DNA from: Bittarella massiliensis (ex Durand et al. 2017)
Lineage (GTDB): Bacteria; Bacillota; Clostridia; Oscillospirales; Ruminococcaceae
DNA length: 64,000 bases
Assembly: GCF_017566145.1 (NCBI RefSeq)
Contig: NZ_JABFCL010000008.1
Span: 1 to 64,000 of the forward strand
Direction of reading: 5' to 3'
The number at the start of each line of letters is the position of its first letter. Position 1 is the first letter of the stretch. Of the stretch, positions 50,298-60,319 are shown one piece after another. Both the position numbers and the translations under genes were made by a program. The notes under the pieces are model-generated. The model was not told where the DNA came from, did not search any database, and saw nothing but the letters and a program-made list of their open reading frames with translations.

Positions 50298-52358
50298 CTA
50301 TTTTTCGTATCTTCCCTTTTTGCGCCGGGGCAACGCGCCGGCAAGGGCGCCGCCAGACGCCAGCAGCAGGGCAGCCGGCAGCGATGGGGCGCCGCCGGCC
50401 CCGGTCTGCGGGGAGACCTTCCCCTCGCCGGGCCCGCTCGGGGTGGCGGGGGCAGGCGGCTCGGCCACGCTCCCCGGCTCTGTCGCACCGGAATCTTTGT
50501 ATGCCAACACATAGGTGGAAAACTTGTCGGTCTGAAAGGTCAGCAGGCCGGTCTCCTCGTCGATGGCGGCGGCCAAAATATCTGCCGCCCCGCCGTGAAC
50601 CCTGATTACAAAAAAGACTCGCCCCTCTTTTTTTAGATTTTCGGGCACAGCGACCTGGAAGGTGAGTTCGGCCCTGGTTTCGGCAATTTCTCGCGGGTCG
50701 GTTGCGCCTATTGTCACCAATACGCGCAGGTCCAAATATTCGGCCGCGGTGAGCCCGCCCTCTTTTGCGGCGGCCTCTGCCTTGGCCGCATCGCCCGGCA
50801 CATCTGCCGGGGAGATGCGCTTTGCTTCGACAGAGGTGACGACGTCGATCCCCTGGGCAATGGCCGCCTGAATGGCAGTTTTGAGCGCCTCGTCGGCGCT
50901 CTCCATCAGCATCGCGCTGACGGAGTCGTCCAGTTCAACCCCCACCGTCACCTCTTCCACAGGTGTGGAGAGGTCGACGGCAGGCGCTTCTATCTGGTGC
51001 TTCCCCTCGGCCACCCAGGAGTCCCCCTGCCATATATAGGTGCCGGGGCCCGGTATTTCGGCGAGTCCTGAAACGGTTCCCCGAACGGTCAGTTTTGCCC
51101 CCGCCGTGCCGGTTAGCGCCGCGCCCTGCAAAGCGGTGAGGGCCGCTCCCTCGGAAACGACGACGGTCACATTTTCAGGGATGATCGCACTGGAGGACAA
51201 TGAAGCGTCGACGGGAACCAGGACCACATCTCCGCCCGCGAGCAGGGAGACCGGTTTTGTCGAGGTGCTTCCCCCCGGTTTGTCGCCGTAGCTGGGCACC
51301 GAAAGGGACAACACGTCGCCCAGCTCCCTGCCGGTGGCGACCAGTTCATTCCCACCGCGCACAACGCGGATGAGATCGCTTCTGTTCCCATCGACCAGAA
51401 CGGTCAGGTCGTCGACAATGACCTTGTTCCCCACATTCAAATTTTCCCCAGCGGTGTATTTGATTGCGTTGGGGGCGGCTGTGGTGCTCTTGGTCTCAAG
51501 GGTGGAGTGGGAGATGGTGATTTCCGCCCGCTCCTCATATGCGCCGTAGGGATTGAACTGGATGATGCCCTCGTTCGCGTCTTCATTGGTGGAATCAAAG
51601 GAGTTGCTGAGGGTGCAGCCGGAGATGGAGGCCCTGGCATCCCGCGTCCCGTTGTAGACAATTGTGCTGAAGCCATTGCCAAAACCGTTGACGCCGCGGC
51701 CGGTCAGCTCGCTGTCGGTCGCGTTCAAAACGGGGCGCATGATCATATTGGTTGTGCTGTTGGTGCGGTAATAGACCGCCGCGTAGCCGGTCAGCTTTGA
51801 GTGGGCGATGTTGACCGTCACGTCGTTTACGTCTTCGCTTTCGCCGCCCGGAACGCCGACGAATACACAGTAGTGCGACGCGTCAATGATCGCATTTTCC
51901 AGATTGAGCGTCTGATTGGAGGCCCGGATGGAGACCCCGCAGGGGTTTGACCAGCTCTTGCTGACCAGCGCAATGTTTTTCAGGGTGAGAGTCGCCTTGG
52001 CGTCCCCCTCGTTGGCCATGTGAAACAACCCCTGGCGGTGGTGCCCGCCTGTGGTGGAGGAGGTGATCTGAAAGACGTCGTCGCCGTTCGAGCCGTCAAT
52101 GGTCACGTCGCTGTCAACGATGATGGGGGATGCGAGGTCGACGTCTCTCAGCAGCTGGATTTCGCTGCCGTTGGCGTCGGCGACGGCGTCGGTCAGCCGG
52201 TCGTAGTGCGTCGAGCCGACGGCGGCCTCATGGGCGCAGGCGCCGCCACCGGGACAGGCGCCTGCGCTTGTTGCCGTTGCAAGCGCTGTCATCGGTGTCA
52301 GGGAGAACACCATACAGGTTGCCAGCAGGGCGCCTAGAAATCTTCGCTTTGTCCTCAC
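50298..52358 (-). CDS. Sortase-anchored surface protein with parallel beta-helix-like region
   Basis: 686 aa from a GTG at 52358 after AGAAAGGAGAAAAGCA. A signal peptide (RTKRRFLGALLATCMVFSLT, cleavage near ALA) is followed by repeated strand patterns (IVDSDVTIDGSNGDD, LTLKNIALVS, LNLENAIIDAS, ISGCTLSNS, ITISHSTLE) as in pectate-lyase-like right-handed helices. The C-terminus has SPQTG, a hydrophobic stretch, and RRKKGRYEK, the layout of a cell-wall sorting signal. SPQTG is the type recognised by class B-like sortases of Clostridia rather than LPXTG. Ligand unknown. Confidence 0.85.
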   Translation of the reverse strand: MRTKRRFLGALLATCMVFSLTPMTALATATSAGACPGGGACAHEAAVGSTHYDRLTDAVADANGSEIQLLRDVDLASPIIVDSDVTIDGSNGDDVFQITSSTTGGHHRQGLFHMANEGDAKATLTLKNIALVSKSWSNPCGVSIRASNQTLNLENAIIDASHYCVFVGVPGGESEDVNDVTVNIAHSKLTGYAAVYYRTNSTTNMIMRPVLNATDSELTGRGVNGFGNGFSTIVYNGTRDARASISGCTLSNSFDSTNEDANEGIIQFNPYGAYEERAEITISHSTLETKSTTAAPNAIKYTAGENLNVGNKVIVDDLTVLVDGNRSDLIRVVRGGNELVATGRELGDVLSLSVPSYGDKPGGSTSTKPVSLLAGGDVVLVPVDASLSSSAIIPENVTVVVSEGAALTALQGAALTGTAGAKLTVRGTVSGLAEIPGPGTYIWQGDSWVAEGKHQIEAPAVDLSTPVEEVTVGVELDDSVSAMLMESADEALKTAIQAAIAQGIDVVTSVEAKRISPADVPGDAAKAEAAAKEGGLTAAEYLDLRVLVTIGATDPREIAETRAELTFQVAVPENLKKEGRVFFVIRVHGGAADILAAAIDEETGLLTFQTDKFSTYVLAYKDSGATEPGSVAEPPAPATPSGPGEGKVSPQTGAGGAPSLPAALLLASGGALAGALPRRKKGRYEK

Positions 52359-52829
52359 TGCTTTTCTCCTTTCTTGTTGAAAGCTGCCTCTCACAAGGCA
52401 AAAAGGTGTACTCCCCTTAGAGTTCGGTACAGAATTCACCCGTGATCGTATGCGATCTGCCCGCTTGACAGGGGTGGTGAGCGGGACCAGATCTGACCCG
52501 ACTGCCCTATAGTACAATAAAAAACTCTTGTTGGATAAAATTTTGAGCAGTTTGCTGGTGCGTATTAAGCTTAGCACACCCTTCTCTTTTTTTCAACGAA
52601 TTTTTAATATCCATGCGATTTTGTGTCGGTCTGACGTTTTTTGCGCTCAACGGAAAAGGAAGCGGTTTTGCAGCGGGCGTACAAGGATTCCGGCAGGTCA
52701 CAGCCGGGGGATGCTGGCGGCGGGGGCATGGCAGAGCGGCGCCTGTCCGCCGTGCCGAGAGAGTGGGTGGGAGCAGGGGGGCTGCCCGGCGTCCTCGCAG
52801 CCGCGCAAAGGCGTTTTGACATGAAAAAA
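52359..52829. other. Intergenic stretch without a recognised gene
   Basis: About 470 bp upstream of the surface protein gene and downstream of the V-ATPase operon. Contains an AT-rich promoter-like part (about 52505-52615). No clear gene or riboswitch. Confidence 0.45.
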
Positions 52830-52863
52830 GACAGCGCGACCCGATCTGGTGGGTTGCGCTGTC
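52830..52863 (-). terminator. V-type ATPase operon terminator
   Basis: GACAGCGCGACCC and GGGTTGCGCTGTC pair with one G-U, flanked by A and T runs on both sides. It lies about 70 bp beyond the end of the subunit D gene. Confidence 0.75.
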
Positions 52864-52932
52864 TAAAAATGGCCTTGCGGTCCCCTTGACGCCGGGCAGA
52901 CTGCCCGGCTGTTTTGCGGGGAGGGAGAGGGG

Positions 52933-53574
52933 CTAGGCGGATTGGGCGTCGGCCGCCTGGGCGGCTTTTTCCTTCTGCGCCTTGATGACCTTCAGGCGGG
53001 AGAACTCCTCCCGGTCCTTCTCCTCCAGGGCCTCAGTGATGGCCTTTTCGGTGGCCTTCAGGTCGGGGATGATGATGTGCTCCAGGGCGTTGGCCCGCTT
53101 CTGGGTCTTGCGGATGGCCCCAGCCAGCCGGTAGACGCTGTTCTCCACCTCGGCCAGGCGGACCGACAGCTCCTTGACCTTTTGAAATTTGCGGTAGGCG
53201 TCGTCAAATTTGGAGTTGGACAGCTCGAATCCGTAGACCGGCCGGGGGGCGGCGTCCTCGTAGGTGAGGTGGGGAATCTCCACTCCCATCACGCTGCGGG
53301 AGGTCATCTGCAAGCTGTCGTCCACCGGGACGCTGCCCACCAGGTGGTCGATCTTGCCCAGGGACATGTTGGCCTGTTGCAGGGCAAAGTAGGCCTGGCG
53401 GAAGGTGGCGCTCACCTCGTCCTTGATGGCCTTGGCCTCGTCCACCCGCTGCATCAACTCGCGGATGAGGACGTTGCGCTTGCGGTCCAGCAGGTCAAAG
53501 CCCAGGCTGGACAGGTCCAAGGATTTGCGGGTGGCCATCAGGTTGGCCTTGGTGGCGAATACCTGCCCGGCCAT
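52933..53574 (-). CDS. ntpD: V-type ATP synthase subunit D
   Basis: 213 aa. TKANLMATRKSLDLSSLGFD and LLDRKRNVLIRELM mark the N-terminal helix of the central stalk; the C-terminal helix ends with ALEHIIIPDLKATEKAITEA, then REEFSRLKVIKAQKEK. D forms the rotor shaft in the A3B3 ring. Its start codon overlaps the last base of the subunit B gene. It is the last gene of the operon. Confidence 0.95.
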   Translation of the reverse strand: MAGQVFATKANLMATRKSLDLSSLGFDLLDRKRNVLIRELMQRVDEAKAIKDEVSATFRQAYFALQQANMSLGKIDHLVGSVPVDDSLQMTSRSVMGVEIPHLTYEDAAPRPVYGFELSNSKFDDAYRKFQKVKELSVRLAEVENSVYRLAGAIRKTQKRANALEHIIIPDLKATEKAITEALEEKDREEFSRLKVIKAQKEKAAQAADAQSA

Positions 53575-54974
53575 CAGCCGTTCTCCTTGTTAAAGGCCTC
53601 AAAGACCTCGGGGCGGTAGTACTGATCCACCAGCTTGTTGTCGATGCGGTCCAGGGCCTGACGGGGGAGGATGCTAAGCAGTTCCCAGGCCAGATTCAGG
53701 GTCTCGTCGATGGTGCGGCCGCCGTCCTCCCCCTGGTTGAGGAAGCGCTTTTCAAACTCCCGCCCAAAGACCAGGATTTTCTTGTCGGTGTCCGAGAGCT
53801 CTTCCTCGCCGATGACCGAGGCCAGGCTGCGGGCGTCCTGCACCTGGGCATAGCAGGCAAACAGCTGGTTGGAGACGGCGGAGTGGTCCTCCCTGGTGTA
53901 CTCGGCGCCGATGCCGTCCTTCATCAGCCGGGAGAGGGAGGGCAGCACCGAGACCGGCGGGAAGATGCCCTGGTTGTCCAACCCCCGGTCCAGAACGATC
54001 TGCCCCTCGGTGATATAGCCGGTCAGATCGGGCACCGGGTGGGTGATGTCGTCGTTGGGCATGGTGAGGATGGGAATCTGGGTGACCGAGGCGTTTTTCC
54101 CCTTGATGATGCCGGCGCGCTCGTAGAGGCTGGCCAGGTCGGAGTAGAGGTAGCCGGGGAAGCCTTTGCGGGCCGGGATCTCGCCCTTGGAGGAGGAGAA
54201 CTCCCGCACCGCCTCGCAGTAGGAGGTCATGTCGGTCATGATGACCAGCACGTGCTTTCCCAACTCGTAAGCCAAAAATTCGGCGGCGGTCAGGGCGCAG
54301 CGGGGGGTCATGATCCGCTCGACGATGGGGTCGGAGGCAAGGTTGAGGTACATGACCACGTTGCTCATGACGCCGGCCTCTTCAAAGCTGCGCTTAAAGT
54401 AGTCGGCCACGTCGTTTTGCACGCCCATGGCGGCAAAGACGATGCAGAAGTCCTCCCCGTCGCCGATCTTGGCCTGCTTGACGATCTGCACCGCCAGCTT
54501 GTTGTGGCTCATCCCCGAACCGGAGAAGATGGGCAGCTTCTGCCCGCGGATCAGGGTGGCCAGGCAGTCGATGGAGGAGATGCCGGTCTGGATGTAGTTT
54601 CGGGGGTAGACCCGGGAGACCGGGTTGATGGGCTTGCCGTTGACGTCGGCAAACTCGGTGGCGTGGATCTCGCCCAGGTTGTCGATGGGGCGGCCCGCGC
54701 CGGAGAAAATCCGCCCCAGAATCTGGGGGGAGAGGGGGATTTGCATGGTGTGCCCGGTGAGGCGGGTCTTGGTGTTTTTCAGCGACAGTCCCTCGGTCCC
54801 CTCGAACACCTGAATGACCGCCCGCTCGCCCTCGATCTCGACGATGCGGCCGGTGCGGGTCTCGCCGCTGTCCAGCCGGATTTCGACGATCTCGTCAAAG
54901 CTGACGCCCTGCACCTTGTCCAGCACCACCAGGGGGCCGTTGATCTCCTTTAGTCCTACATACTGTAAACTCAA
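53574..54974 (-). CDS. ntpB: V-type ATP synthase subunit B
   Basis: 466 aa. It has the non-catalytic pattern of B subunits: no full GxxGxGKT loop but [20 protein letters not shown] at its place. Further motifs: [37 protein letters not shown] and [21 protein letters not shown] [15 protein letters not shown]. It forms the hexamer with subunit A. Coding regions of A and B are separated by 16 bp. Confidence 0.97.
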   Translation of the reverse strand: MSLQYVGLKEINGPLVVLDKVQGVSFDEIVEIRLDSGETRTGRIVEIEGERAVIQVFEGTEGLSLKNTKTRLTGHTMQIPLSPQILGRIFSGAGRPIDNLGEIHATEFADVNGKPINPVSRVYPRNYIQTGISSIDCLATLIRGQKLPIFSGSGMSHNKLAVQIVKQAKIGDGEDFCIVFAAMGVQNDVADYFKRSFEEAGVMSNVVMYLNLASDPIVERIMTPRCALTAAEFLAYELGKHVLVIMTDMTSYCEAVREFSSSKGEIPARKGFPGYLYSDLASLYERAGIIKGKNASVTQIPILTMPNDDITHPVPDLTGYITEGQIVLDRGLDNQGIFPPVSVLPSLSRLMKDGIGAEYTREDHSAVSNQLFACYAQVQDARSLASVIGEEELSDTDKKILVFGREFEKRFLNQGEDGGRTIDETLNLAWELLSILPRQALDRIDNKLVDQYYRPEVFEAFNKENG

Positions 54975-54990
54975 ACTCGCCGCCCCCTCT

Positions 54991-56739
54991 CTAATTCATG
55001 GCCGCCAGGGTGGAGTCGATCTCCTGGCGGAGGCTGTCAAATTTGTCCAGCCGGTCGTTTTCAATGTCGTATTTCATCTTGTTGATCTTGTCAAACAGCC
55101 CGCTGCCGGCGATGGTGGCGACCGGGATCTGGCGCTCGTTCACCACGATCAGGGCCTTTTTGTAGAGGTACCAGATGGTGCGCATCATCTCCAGCTGCTT
55201 TTCCAGGGGGACATAGGTGTCCTCTTTGTGGAAGGCGTTTTGCTGCAAGAAGCCGGTGCGGACCAGTTTCGCCACCTCGATGATGAGCTTTTGGTCGTCG
55301 GGCAGCACATCGGCGCCGATGAGCTTGACGATCTCCAGCAGCTGGCTCTCCTCCTGCAGAATCTGGGCCATCCGACCGCGGTAGCGCAGGAAGCGCTCGC
55401 CCAGATGGGCGTTGTACCAGCCGGCCAGGTCGTCCAGGTACTCGCTGTAACTGGTGGTCCAGTTGATGGCCGGGTAGTGCCGGGCGTAGGCCAGGGATTT
55501 GTCCAGCGCCCAGAAGCAGCGGACAAACCGCTTGGTGTTCTGGGTCACCGGCTCGGAGAGGTCGCCGCCCTGGGGGGAGACGGCTCCAATGATGGAGATG
55601 GAGCCCTCGCTGTCGTTTAAATTGACCATGTAGCCGGCCCGCTCATAGAAGGTGGCGATGCGGGAGGGCAGATAAGCGGGGAAGCCCTCCTCGGCGGGCA
55701 TCTCCTCCAAGCGGCCGGAAATCTCGCGCAGGGCCTCGGCCCAGCGGGAGGTGGAGTCGGCCATGATGGCCACGTGGTAGCCCATGTCCCGGTAGTACTC
55801 GGCCAGGGTGATGCCGGTGTAGATGGATGCCTCGCGGGCGGCCACCGGCATGTTGGAGGTGTTGGCGATGAGGACGGTGCGGTCGGTCAGGGGCCGGCCG
55901 GTCTTGGGGTCGATGAGGGAGCCGAACTCCTCCAGCACCTGGGTCATCTCGTTGCCGCGCTCGCCGCAGCCGATGTAGATGATGATGTCGGCGTCGCACC
56001 ACTTGGCGATCTGGTGCTGGGTCATGGTCTTGCCGGTGCCAAAGCCCCCGGGCACAGCGGCGGTGCCGCCCTTGGCGATGGGGAACATGGTGTCGATGAC
56101 CCGCTGGCCGGTGATGAGCGGCTGGGAGATGGGAAGGCGGGTCTTGGTGGGGCGCGGGGTGCGGATGGGCCACTTCTGGCACATCTTTACCTCGTGGGTG
56201 GCGCCCCGCTCGTCTTTGACGGTGATGAGGACGTCCTCCACCCGGTGGGGGCCGCTCTCGGCGGCGGTGAGGACGGTGCCGCCGAGGTGCGGCGGCACCA
56301 TCACCCGGTGCTCAATGCGGGAGGTCTCGGGGCAGGTGGCGATGATCTGGCCGGGCGAGACCTGCTCCCCGGGCTTGGCGGTGACGGTGACGTCCCACTC
56401 CCGGTCGGGGTCGAGGGAGGGGATCTCCACGCCGGAGCCGATGAAGGCGCCCTCCTGCTCTTCGATTTTTCCCAGGGGGCGCTGCACCCCGTCGTAGATG
56501 TTGGAGATGATGCCCGGCCCCAGGGTGACGCTGATGGGACTGCCGGTGCCGATGACCGGCTCCCCGGGCCGCAGGCCGGAGGTCTCTTCGTAGACCTGGA
56601 TGGTGGTGGCCGCGTCATTGACAATGATGACCTCGCCCATGAGGCGCTTCTGGCCGACATAGACCATCTCGCCCATGGAGAAGTCCTTGGTGTCGCGCAC
56701 CTTCACCACCGGGCCGTTGATGGAATAGATGGTGTTCAA
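54991..56739 (-). CDS. ntpA: V-type ATP synthase catalytic subunit A
   Basis: 582 aa, the family's usual length. Walker A in [19 protein letters not shown], Walker B in [19 protein letters not shown], and [16 protein letters not shown] are present. The long non-homologous insert of A subunits is seen before the P-loop. It hydrolyses or makes ATP. The gene is fourth from the distal end of the nine-gene operon. Confidence 0.97.
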   Translation of the reverse strand: MNTIYSINGPVVKVRDTKDFSMGEMVYVGQKRLMGEVIIVNDAATTIQVYEETSGLRPGEPVIGTGSPISVTLGPGIISNIYDGVQRPLGKIEEQEGAFIGSGVEIPSLDPDREWDVTVTAKPGEQVSPGQIIATCPETSRIEHRVMVPPHLGGTVLTAAESGPHRVEDVLITVKDERGATHEVKMCQKWPIRTPRPTKTRLPISQPLITGQRVIDTMFPIAKGGTAAVPGGFGTGKTMTQHQIAKWCDADIIIYIGCGERGNEMTQVLEEFGSLIDPKTGRPLTDRTVLIANTSNMPVAAREASIYTGITLAEYYRDMGYHVAIMADSTSRWAEALREISGRLEEMPAEEGFPAYLPSRIATFYERAGYMVNLNDSEGSISIIGAVSPQGGDLSEPVTQNTKRFVRCFWALDKSLAYARHYPAINWTTSYSEYLDDLAGWYNAHLGERFLRYRGRMAQILQEESQLLEIVKLIGADVLPDDQKLIIEVAKLVRTGFLQQNAFHKEDTYVPLEKQLEMMRTIWYLYKKALIVVNERQIPVATIAGSGLFDKINKMKYDIENDRLDKFDSLRQEIDSTLAAMN

Positions 56740-56788
56740 AAATATCGTACCCCCTTAGAAGTTGGTTTTGCGGGCAGAGGAGGGGGGC

Positions 56789-57391
56789 CTAAATGGCCTT
56801 TAAGACCAGGCCCGAGTTGGCGTAAAACCACGCCCGCTGCTCCTCCAGGGCGTTGTCCAAAGTCTCGTCGCAGGCGTAGCCCTCGTCCAGGTTCTCGGCG
56901 ACAAAGCCGCCCACGGCGATGGCGTCGTCGTACTCCACCCGGCAGGGGACGGAGAACGCCTCACCGCAGAGCCCTTCCAACGCCTTGTCGGCGGGGGAGA
57001 GGCGAACGGTGACAGAGGCAAAGGAGTGATCTGAGGCCACGGCCGTCAGCCGGGCCTTTAAGTAAGCGGCGTATTCGGGGGACTGGTGAAAGGACACCAG
57101 CCGGGCCCGGGCGGCCTCAAAAATTTCCTTGGCATAGCCCTCGCTGCGCTGCAGCAGCTCGGTGCGGTACTGCAAGGTGGCCTTGGAGATGGCGGTGGTC
57201 TCCCGGGTGTGGATGTCCTTTTTGGCCTTTTCCACATAGCGGGCGGCGTCCTCGTTGGCCTTGGCCTCCGCGTCGGAGAGGGCGGAAATCCGCTTTTGGG
57301 AGGCGGACTTCAAAATGGCGCTCGCCTGCTCCTCCACCGTCTGTTCGATCTCCCTGCGGATGAGTTCCAGTTTTTCTTCGTTTGAAAGCAT
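56789..57391 (-). CDS. ntpE: V-type ATP synthase subunit E
   Basis: 200 aa. The N-terminal half is a long charged helix (EEKLELIRREIEQTVEEQAS, then DAEAKANEDAARYVEKAKK) of the peripheral stalk, with a globular C-terminal domain (EYDDAIAVGGFVAENLDEG) that binds the A/B ring. Identity is supported by position in the operon between F and A. Confidence 0.88.
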   Translation of the reverse strand: MLSNEEKLELIRREIEQTVEEQASAILKSASQKRISALSDAEAKANEDAARYVEKAKKDIHTRETTAISKATLQYRTELLQRSEGYAKEIFEAARARLVSFHQSPEYAAYLKARLTAVASDHSFASVTVRLSPADKALEGLCGEAFSVPCRVEYDDAIAVGGFVAENLDEGYACDETLDNALEEQRAWFYANSGLVLKAI

Positions 57392-57401
57392 CTAAGCCAC
57401 C

Positions 57402-57710
57402 TCAAATCTTTACGCCGATGGCGTCTTTGATGTACCGGGCCAGGTTCTCCTCCAGGTGGGAGGAGCCGTGCCGGTCGGGGATCTCCACAATCAGGGTCGT
57501 CTTGCTCTGCTGTTTGTACTGGTAGACCAGGTCCTGACAGAGGGAGACCAGCTTCTGGGTCATCAGCACCACGGCGATGTCGGGGTCCTCCATGGCGGTT
57601 TTGAGGGCGGCCACCGTCTCGTCGTACTGGTGGACGACGGTCCCCTCCATCCCGGCCAGACGCATGCCCATATAGGTGTCGCTGTTGTCGCTGATCACAA
57701 AAAATTTCAT
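57402..57710 (-). CDS. ntpG: V-type ATP synthase subunit F
   Basis: 102 aa, typical. MKFFVISDNSDTYMGMRLAG, then VVLMTQKLVSLCQDL and IVEIPDRHGS are hallmarks of the F (NtpG) subunit, a small Rossmann-like domain of the rotor. It starts 19 bp after the subunit K stop. Confidence 0.93.
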   Translation of the reverse strand: MKFFVISDNSDTYMGMRLAGMEGTVVHQYDETVAALKTAMEDPDIAVVLMTQKLVSLCQDLVYQYKQQSKTTLIVEIPDRHGSSHLEENLARYIKDAIGVKI

Positions 57711-57729
57711 TGCAGATGCCTTCTTTGGC

Positions 57730-58143
57730 TTAGACTTTGTTGAGGATCATGATGGAGATGAGCAGGCCGTAGATGGCGACGCCCTCGCCCATGGCCACGA
57801 AGATCAGGGATTTGCCGAAGGTCTTGTCGTTCTCGCTGACAGCGCCGATGGCGGCGGGGGCGGCGGCGGCGACGGCGATGCCGCAGCCGATGCAGGCGAG
57901 GCCGGTCACCAGGGCGGCGGCCAGGTAGGCCATGCCGGCGGCGGAGGAAGCGGCGGCAGCGGGGGCCTCAGCGGCGTAGCCGGCCACCGGCAAAAGCACC
58001 GCGCCCAGGCAGGTGGCGCCGAAGGCGATGAGCTGTTTTTTCATCATCGAGGGGGCTTTCTTCCCGGCTTTGCGGGCTTTGAACAGGTAGACAAACAGGG
58101 CGGCGATGGCGGCAGTGGCCGCAGTCAGAAGCAGAATATCCAT
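57730..58143 (-). CDS. ntpK: V-type ATP synthase subunit K (membrane rotor ring)
   Basis: 137 aa with four hydrophobic segments. The last two helices form the c-type hairpin: YLAAALVTGLACIGCGIAVA, then FVAMGEGVAIYGLLISIMIL with the ion-binding Glu. The first two helices lack a carboxylate. Whether the coupling ion is H+ or Na+ cannot be settled by eye, although the Q-containing sodium signature on the inner helix is not obvious. Confidence 0.9.
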   Translation of the reverse strand: MDILLLTAATAAIAALFVYLFKARKAGKKAPSMMKKQLIAFGATCLGAVLLPVAGYAAEAPAAAASSAAGMAYLAAALVTGLACIGCGIAVAAAAPAAIGAVSENDKTFGKSLIFVAMGEGVAIYGLLISIMILNKV

Positions 58144-58239
58144 GGTGATAAAACCTCCAAATCAAAAATGTCAAACGGATGTGTGTTCTTTCGGGCGCTC
58201 CCAATATGGGGAGCGGACCGCCGGTTTTGCAAAAAGGGA

Positions 58240-60270
58240 CTAGTTGGCGTGCTCGTGCACGATCTGGCTGATGGGGGTAAAGGGCACCCCTTCGCCGGAG
58301 TAGTAGCGGCCAAACATCTCGTAGAACTCCAGGCGCAGCACCTGAATGCCCACCACCAGGCCCTCCAGCCCGATGACGAAGAGGTTGCCCAGGGCCACGG
58401 TGACGGCATAGCCCACCGGCCCGAACATCCCCGCCAGGGTGAAGACCACGCTCATCATCCCCGCGTGGCTCAAGATGAAGCCGCCGACGCGGAGAAAGGA
58501 CATGGTGTTGGCCACAAAGGAGATGGCGATCTCCAGCATCTCAAAGATGTTTTCCAGCGCGTAGGCGCCAAAGCCCCCCTCAGGGAAGGCATCCTTTTTC
58601 AGCAGGAGGTTGCCCAGGGGAACCCGCATGAAGATGCAGATGATGGGGATCACGATGCAGATGAGGATGATGGGCAGGTTCAGGGAGAAGCTGACCCCCA
58701 ACATCGGCAGGCCGATGGCGCTGATGACTGTGGCGTAGAGGACAAAACCAGCCACCCCGTTTTGGGAGAAGAGGGCCTTGCTGTAATCGCGGTTTTTCAG
58801 CCCGATATAGATGTTCAGGGCCATGGAGGTGAGGATGAGCACCACCCCCAGGGCCACGGCGCCGATGAGCAGCACGTTGATGGTCTGGGCGTTCATCACC
58901 TCCACCGGCTTCTCGGAAAAGCCAATGGCCCGGTACAGCGGGTCGAGGGCGTGTTCAAAGCCGAAGACCGAGCCGTAGAGGAAGCCGAAGAGGGTGGAGC
59001 TGATGCCCATGCGCATGATGATCTCGCCCAGGCGGGACTTCTTCCACCTGGCAAAGAGGAAGCCGCCCAGCACGATCAGCAGCCCCTGGCCCACGTCGCC
59101 GAACATGATGCCGAAGAGGAGGGTGTAGGTGAAGGCCACCAGGGGGGTCGGGTCGATCTCGCGGTGGCTGGGTACGCCGTACATCTCCACATACATCTCA
59201 AAGGGGCGGGCAAACCAGTTGTTTTTCAACTTAGTGGGCTTTTCGGGGCGCACCCCCTTTTCGTGGGCCTCCTTCATCGAGTGGGTCACCAGACCGGGCA
59301 GCATGGGAACCGCCCCGTCGTCGGACTTCTCGGCGGTGACCACCACGGTGGGCAGGTCGCCGAAGAGGGTCTCGAAATCGCCCTCCCTCCCCGCGGGGAC
59401 ATAGCCGGCAAACTCGAAGTAGTCGCCCCCGGCAAACTTGTCAAAGCTGGTGCCCACAAACCGGCGCACGCCGTAGGTCTCCTGCATGAACTGGACGGTG
59501 GCGTAGTAGGAGAGGAGGGTCTCCCGTCCCTCTTCCACCAGCCGGTCTCGCTCGCCCTTGCAGCCCTTCAAGGCCGCCTGCTCTTCGGCCAGCTTTTCCT
59601 CCAGATAGGCGGCGGCGTCCTCCGGCTCGCCGTGGAGGTAGTCGGGGATGCGCACCCGCTCAAAGTAGAGGGCCTCCATAATGGAGTCCACCTCGGCGGC
59701 GTGCTGTTCCCCCGTCAGGTAGAGGCACCACTGGTAGGTCTTGTCGTTGGCAAAGGTGAAGAGGAAAAAGGGTTTGTCCTGGTAGTGCTCCAGCTTTTTG
59801 TAGTTCTCCAGCGGCAGCCGCCCAAAGCGCACCTTCAGGTACTTGGCCCCGAACAGCTTGTCAAAACTGGTGTGAAAACTGCGGATCATGTCCAGGTGGG
59901 AGAGGTTGAGCTGGTGTTCTTCCACCAGCTTTGCGATCTCCTTTTCCTTTTGGTCGGCCGCGTCAAACCCCTGCCGGAATGACTCCACGAAATGGCGGAC
60001 ATCCGCCAGGTTTAGGTCGTGGCTGCTGCGCTCCAACTGGTCGCCGGGCACCGCCACCGGGGTCAGCCCAGCGGCGGTGCAGGCTGTGCGCAGGGCGTCG
60101 GCGAGCTCGGCATAGGGGTTCTCGGCGGAGGCGGCCTTGGAGACCGCCCCGCTCTTGGAGGTGATCTCCTCCGGGTGGAAGTAGTCCAGCCGGCTCAAGC
60201 GCAGGACTACCTCGTCCAAGTTTTCCAGGCGACCGATCAGGCTGACCAGAGTCGTCTTTTGTATTGCCAT
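58240..60270 (-). CDS. ntpI: V-type ATP synthase subunit I (stator, a-subunit type)
   Basis: 676 aa. A long coiled cytoplasmic domain (1-340) is followed by at least six membrane segments, starting near ATPLVAFTYTLLFGIMFGDVG-like PTPLVAFTYTLLFGIMFGDV. The conserved GxxFGDxGxG sequence (FGIMFGDVGQGLLIVL) and TMSFLRVGGFILSHAGM carry the region with the essential Arg. It channels ions to the K ring. Confidence 0.95.
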   Translation of the reverse strand: MAIQKTTLVSLIGRLENLDEVVLRLSRLDYFHPEEITSKSGAVSKAASAENPYAELADALRTACTAAGLTPVAVPGDQLERSSHDLNLADVRHFVESFRQGFDAADQKEKEIAKLVEEHQLNLSHLDMIRSFHTSFDKLFGAKYLKVRFGRLPLENYKKLEHYQDKPFFLFTFANDKTYQWCLYLTGEQHAAEVDSIMEALYFERVRIPDYLHGEPEDAAAYLEEKLAEEQAALKGCKGERDRLVEEGRETLLSYYATVQFMQETYGVRRFVGTSFDKFAGGDYFEFAGYVPAGREGDFETLFGDLPTVVVTAEKSDDGAVPMLPGLVTHSMKEAHEKGVRPEKPTKLKNNWFARPFEMYVEMYGVPSHREIDPTPLVAFTYTLLFGIMFGDVGQGLLIVLGGFLFARWKKSRLGEIIMRMGISSTLFGFLYGSVFGFEHALDPLYRAIGFSEKPVEVMNAQTINVLLIGAVALGVVLILTSMALNIYIGLKNRDYSKALFSQNGVAGFVLYATVISAIGLPMLGVSFSLNLPIILICIVIPIICIFMRVPLGNLLLKKDAFPEGGFGAYALENIFEMLEIAISFVANTMSFLRVGGFILSHAGMMSVVFTLAGMFGPVGYAVTVALGNLFVIGLEGLVVGIQVLRLEFYEMFGRYYSGEGVPFTPISQIVHEHAN

Positions 60271-60319
60271 AGTGCGTTTGCTCCTTTCGCGTCAGGTGTT
60301 TTTCAGGCGGTGGCGCCGC

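Noticed and set aside
52359..52829. Riboswitch or small RNA upstream of the surface protein gene
   Set aside because: Some AT-rich promoter-like sequence, but no conserved aptamer core or clear structure could be identified by eye.
57676..59982. 768-codon plus-strand frame over the V-ATPase genes
   Set aside because: High-GC shadow rich in His, Gly and Asp; it crosses several real genes on the other strand.
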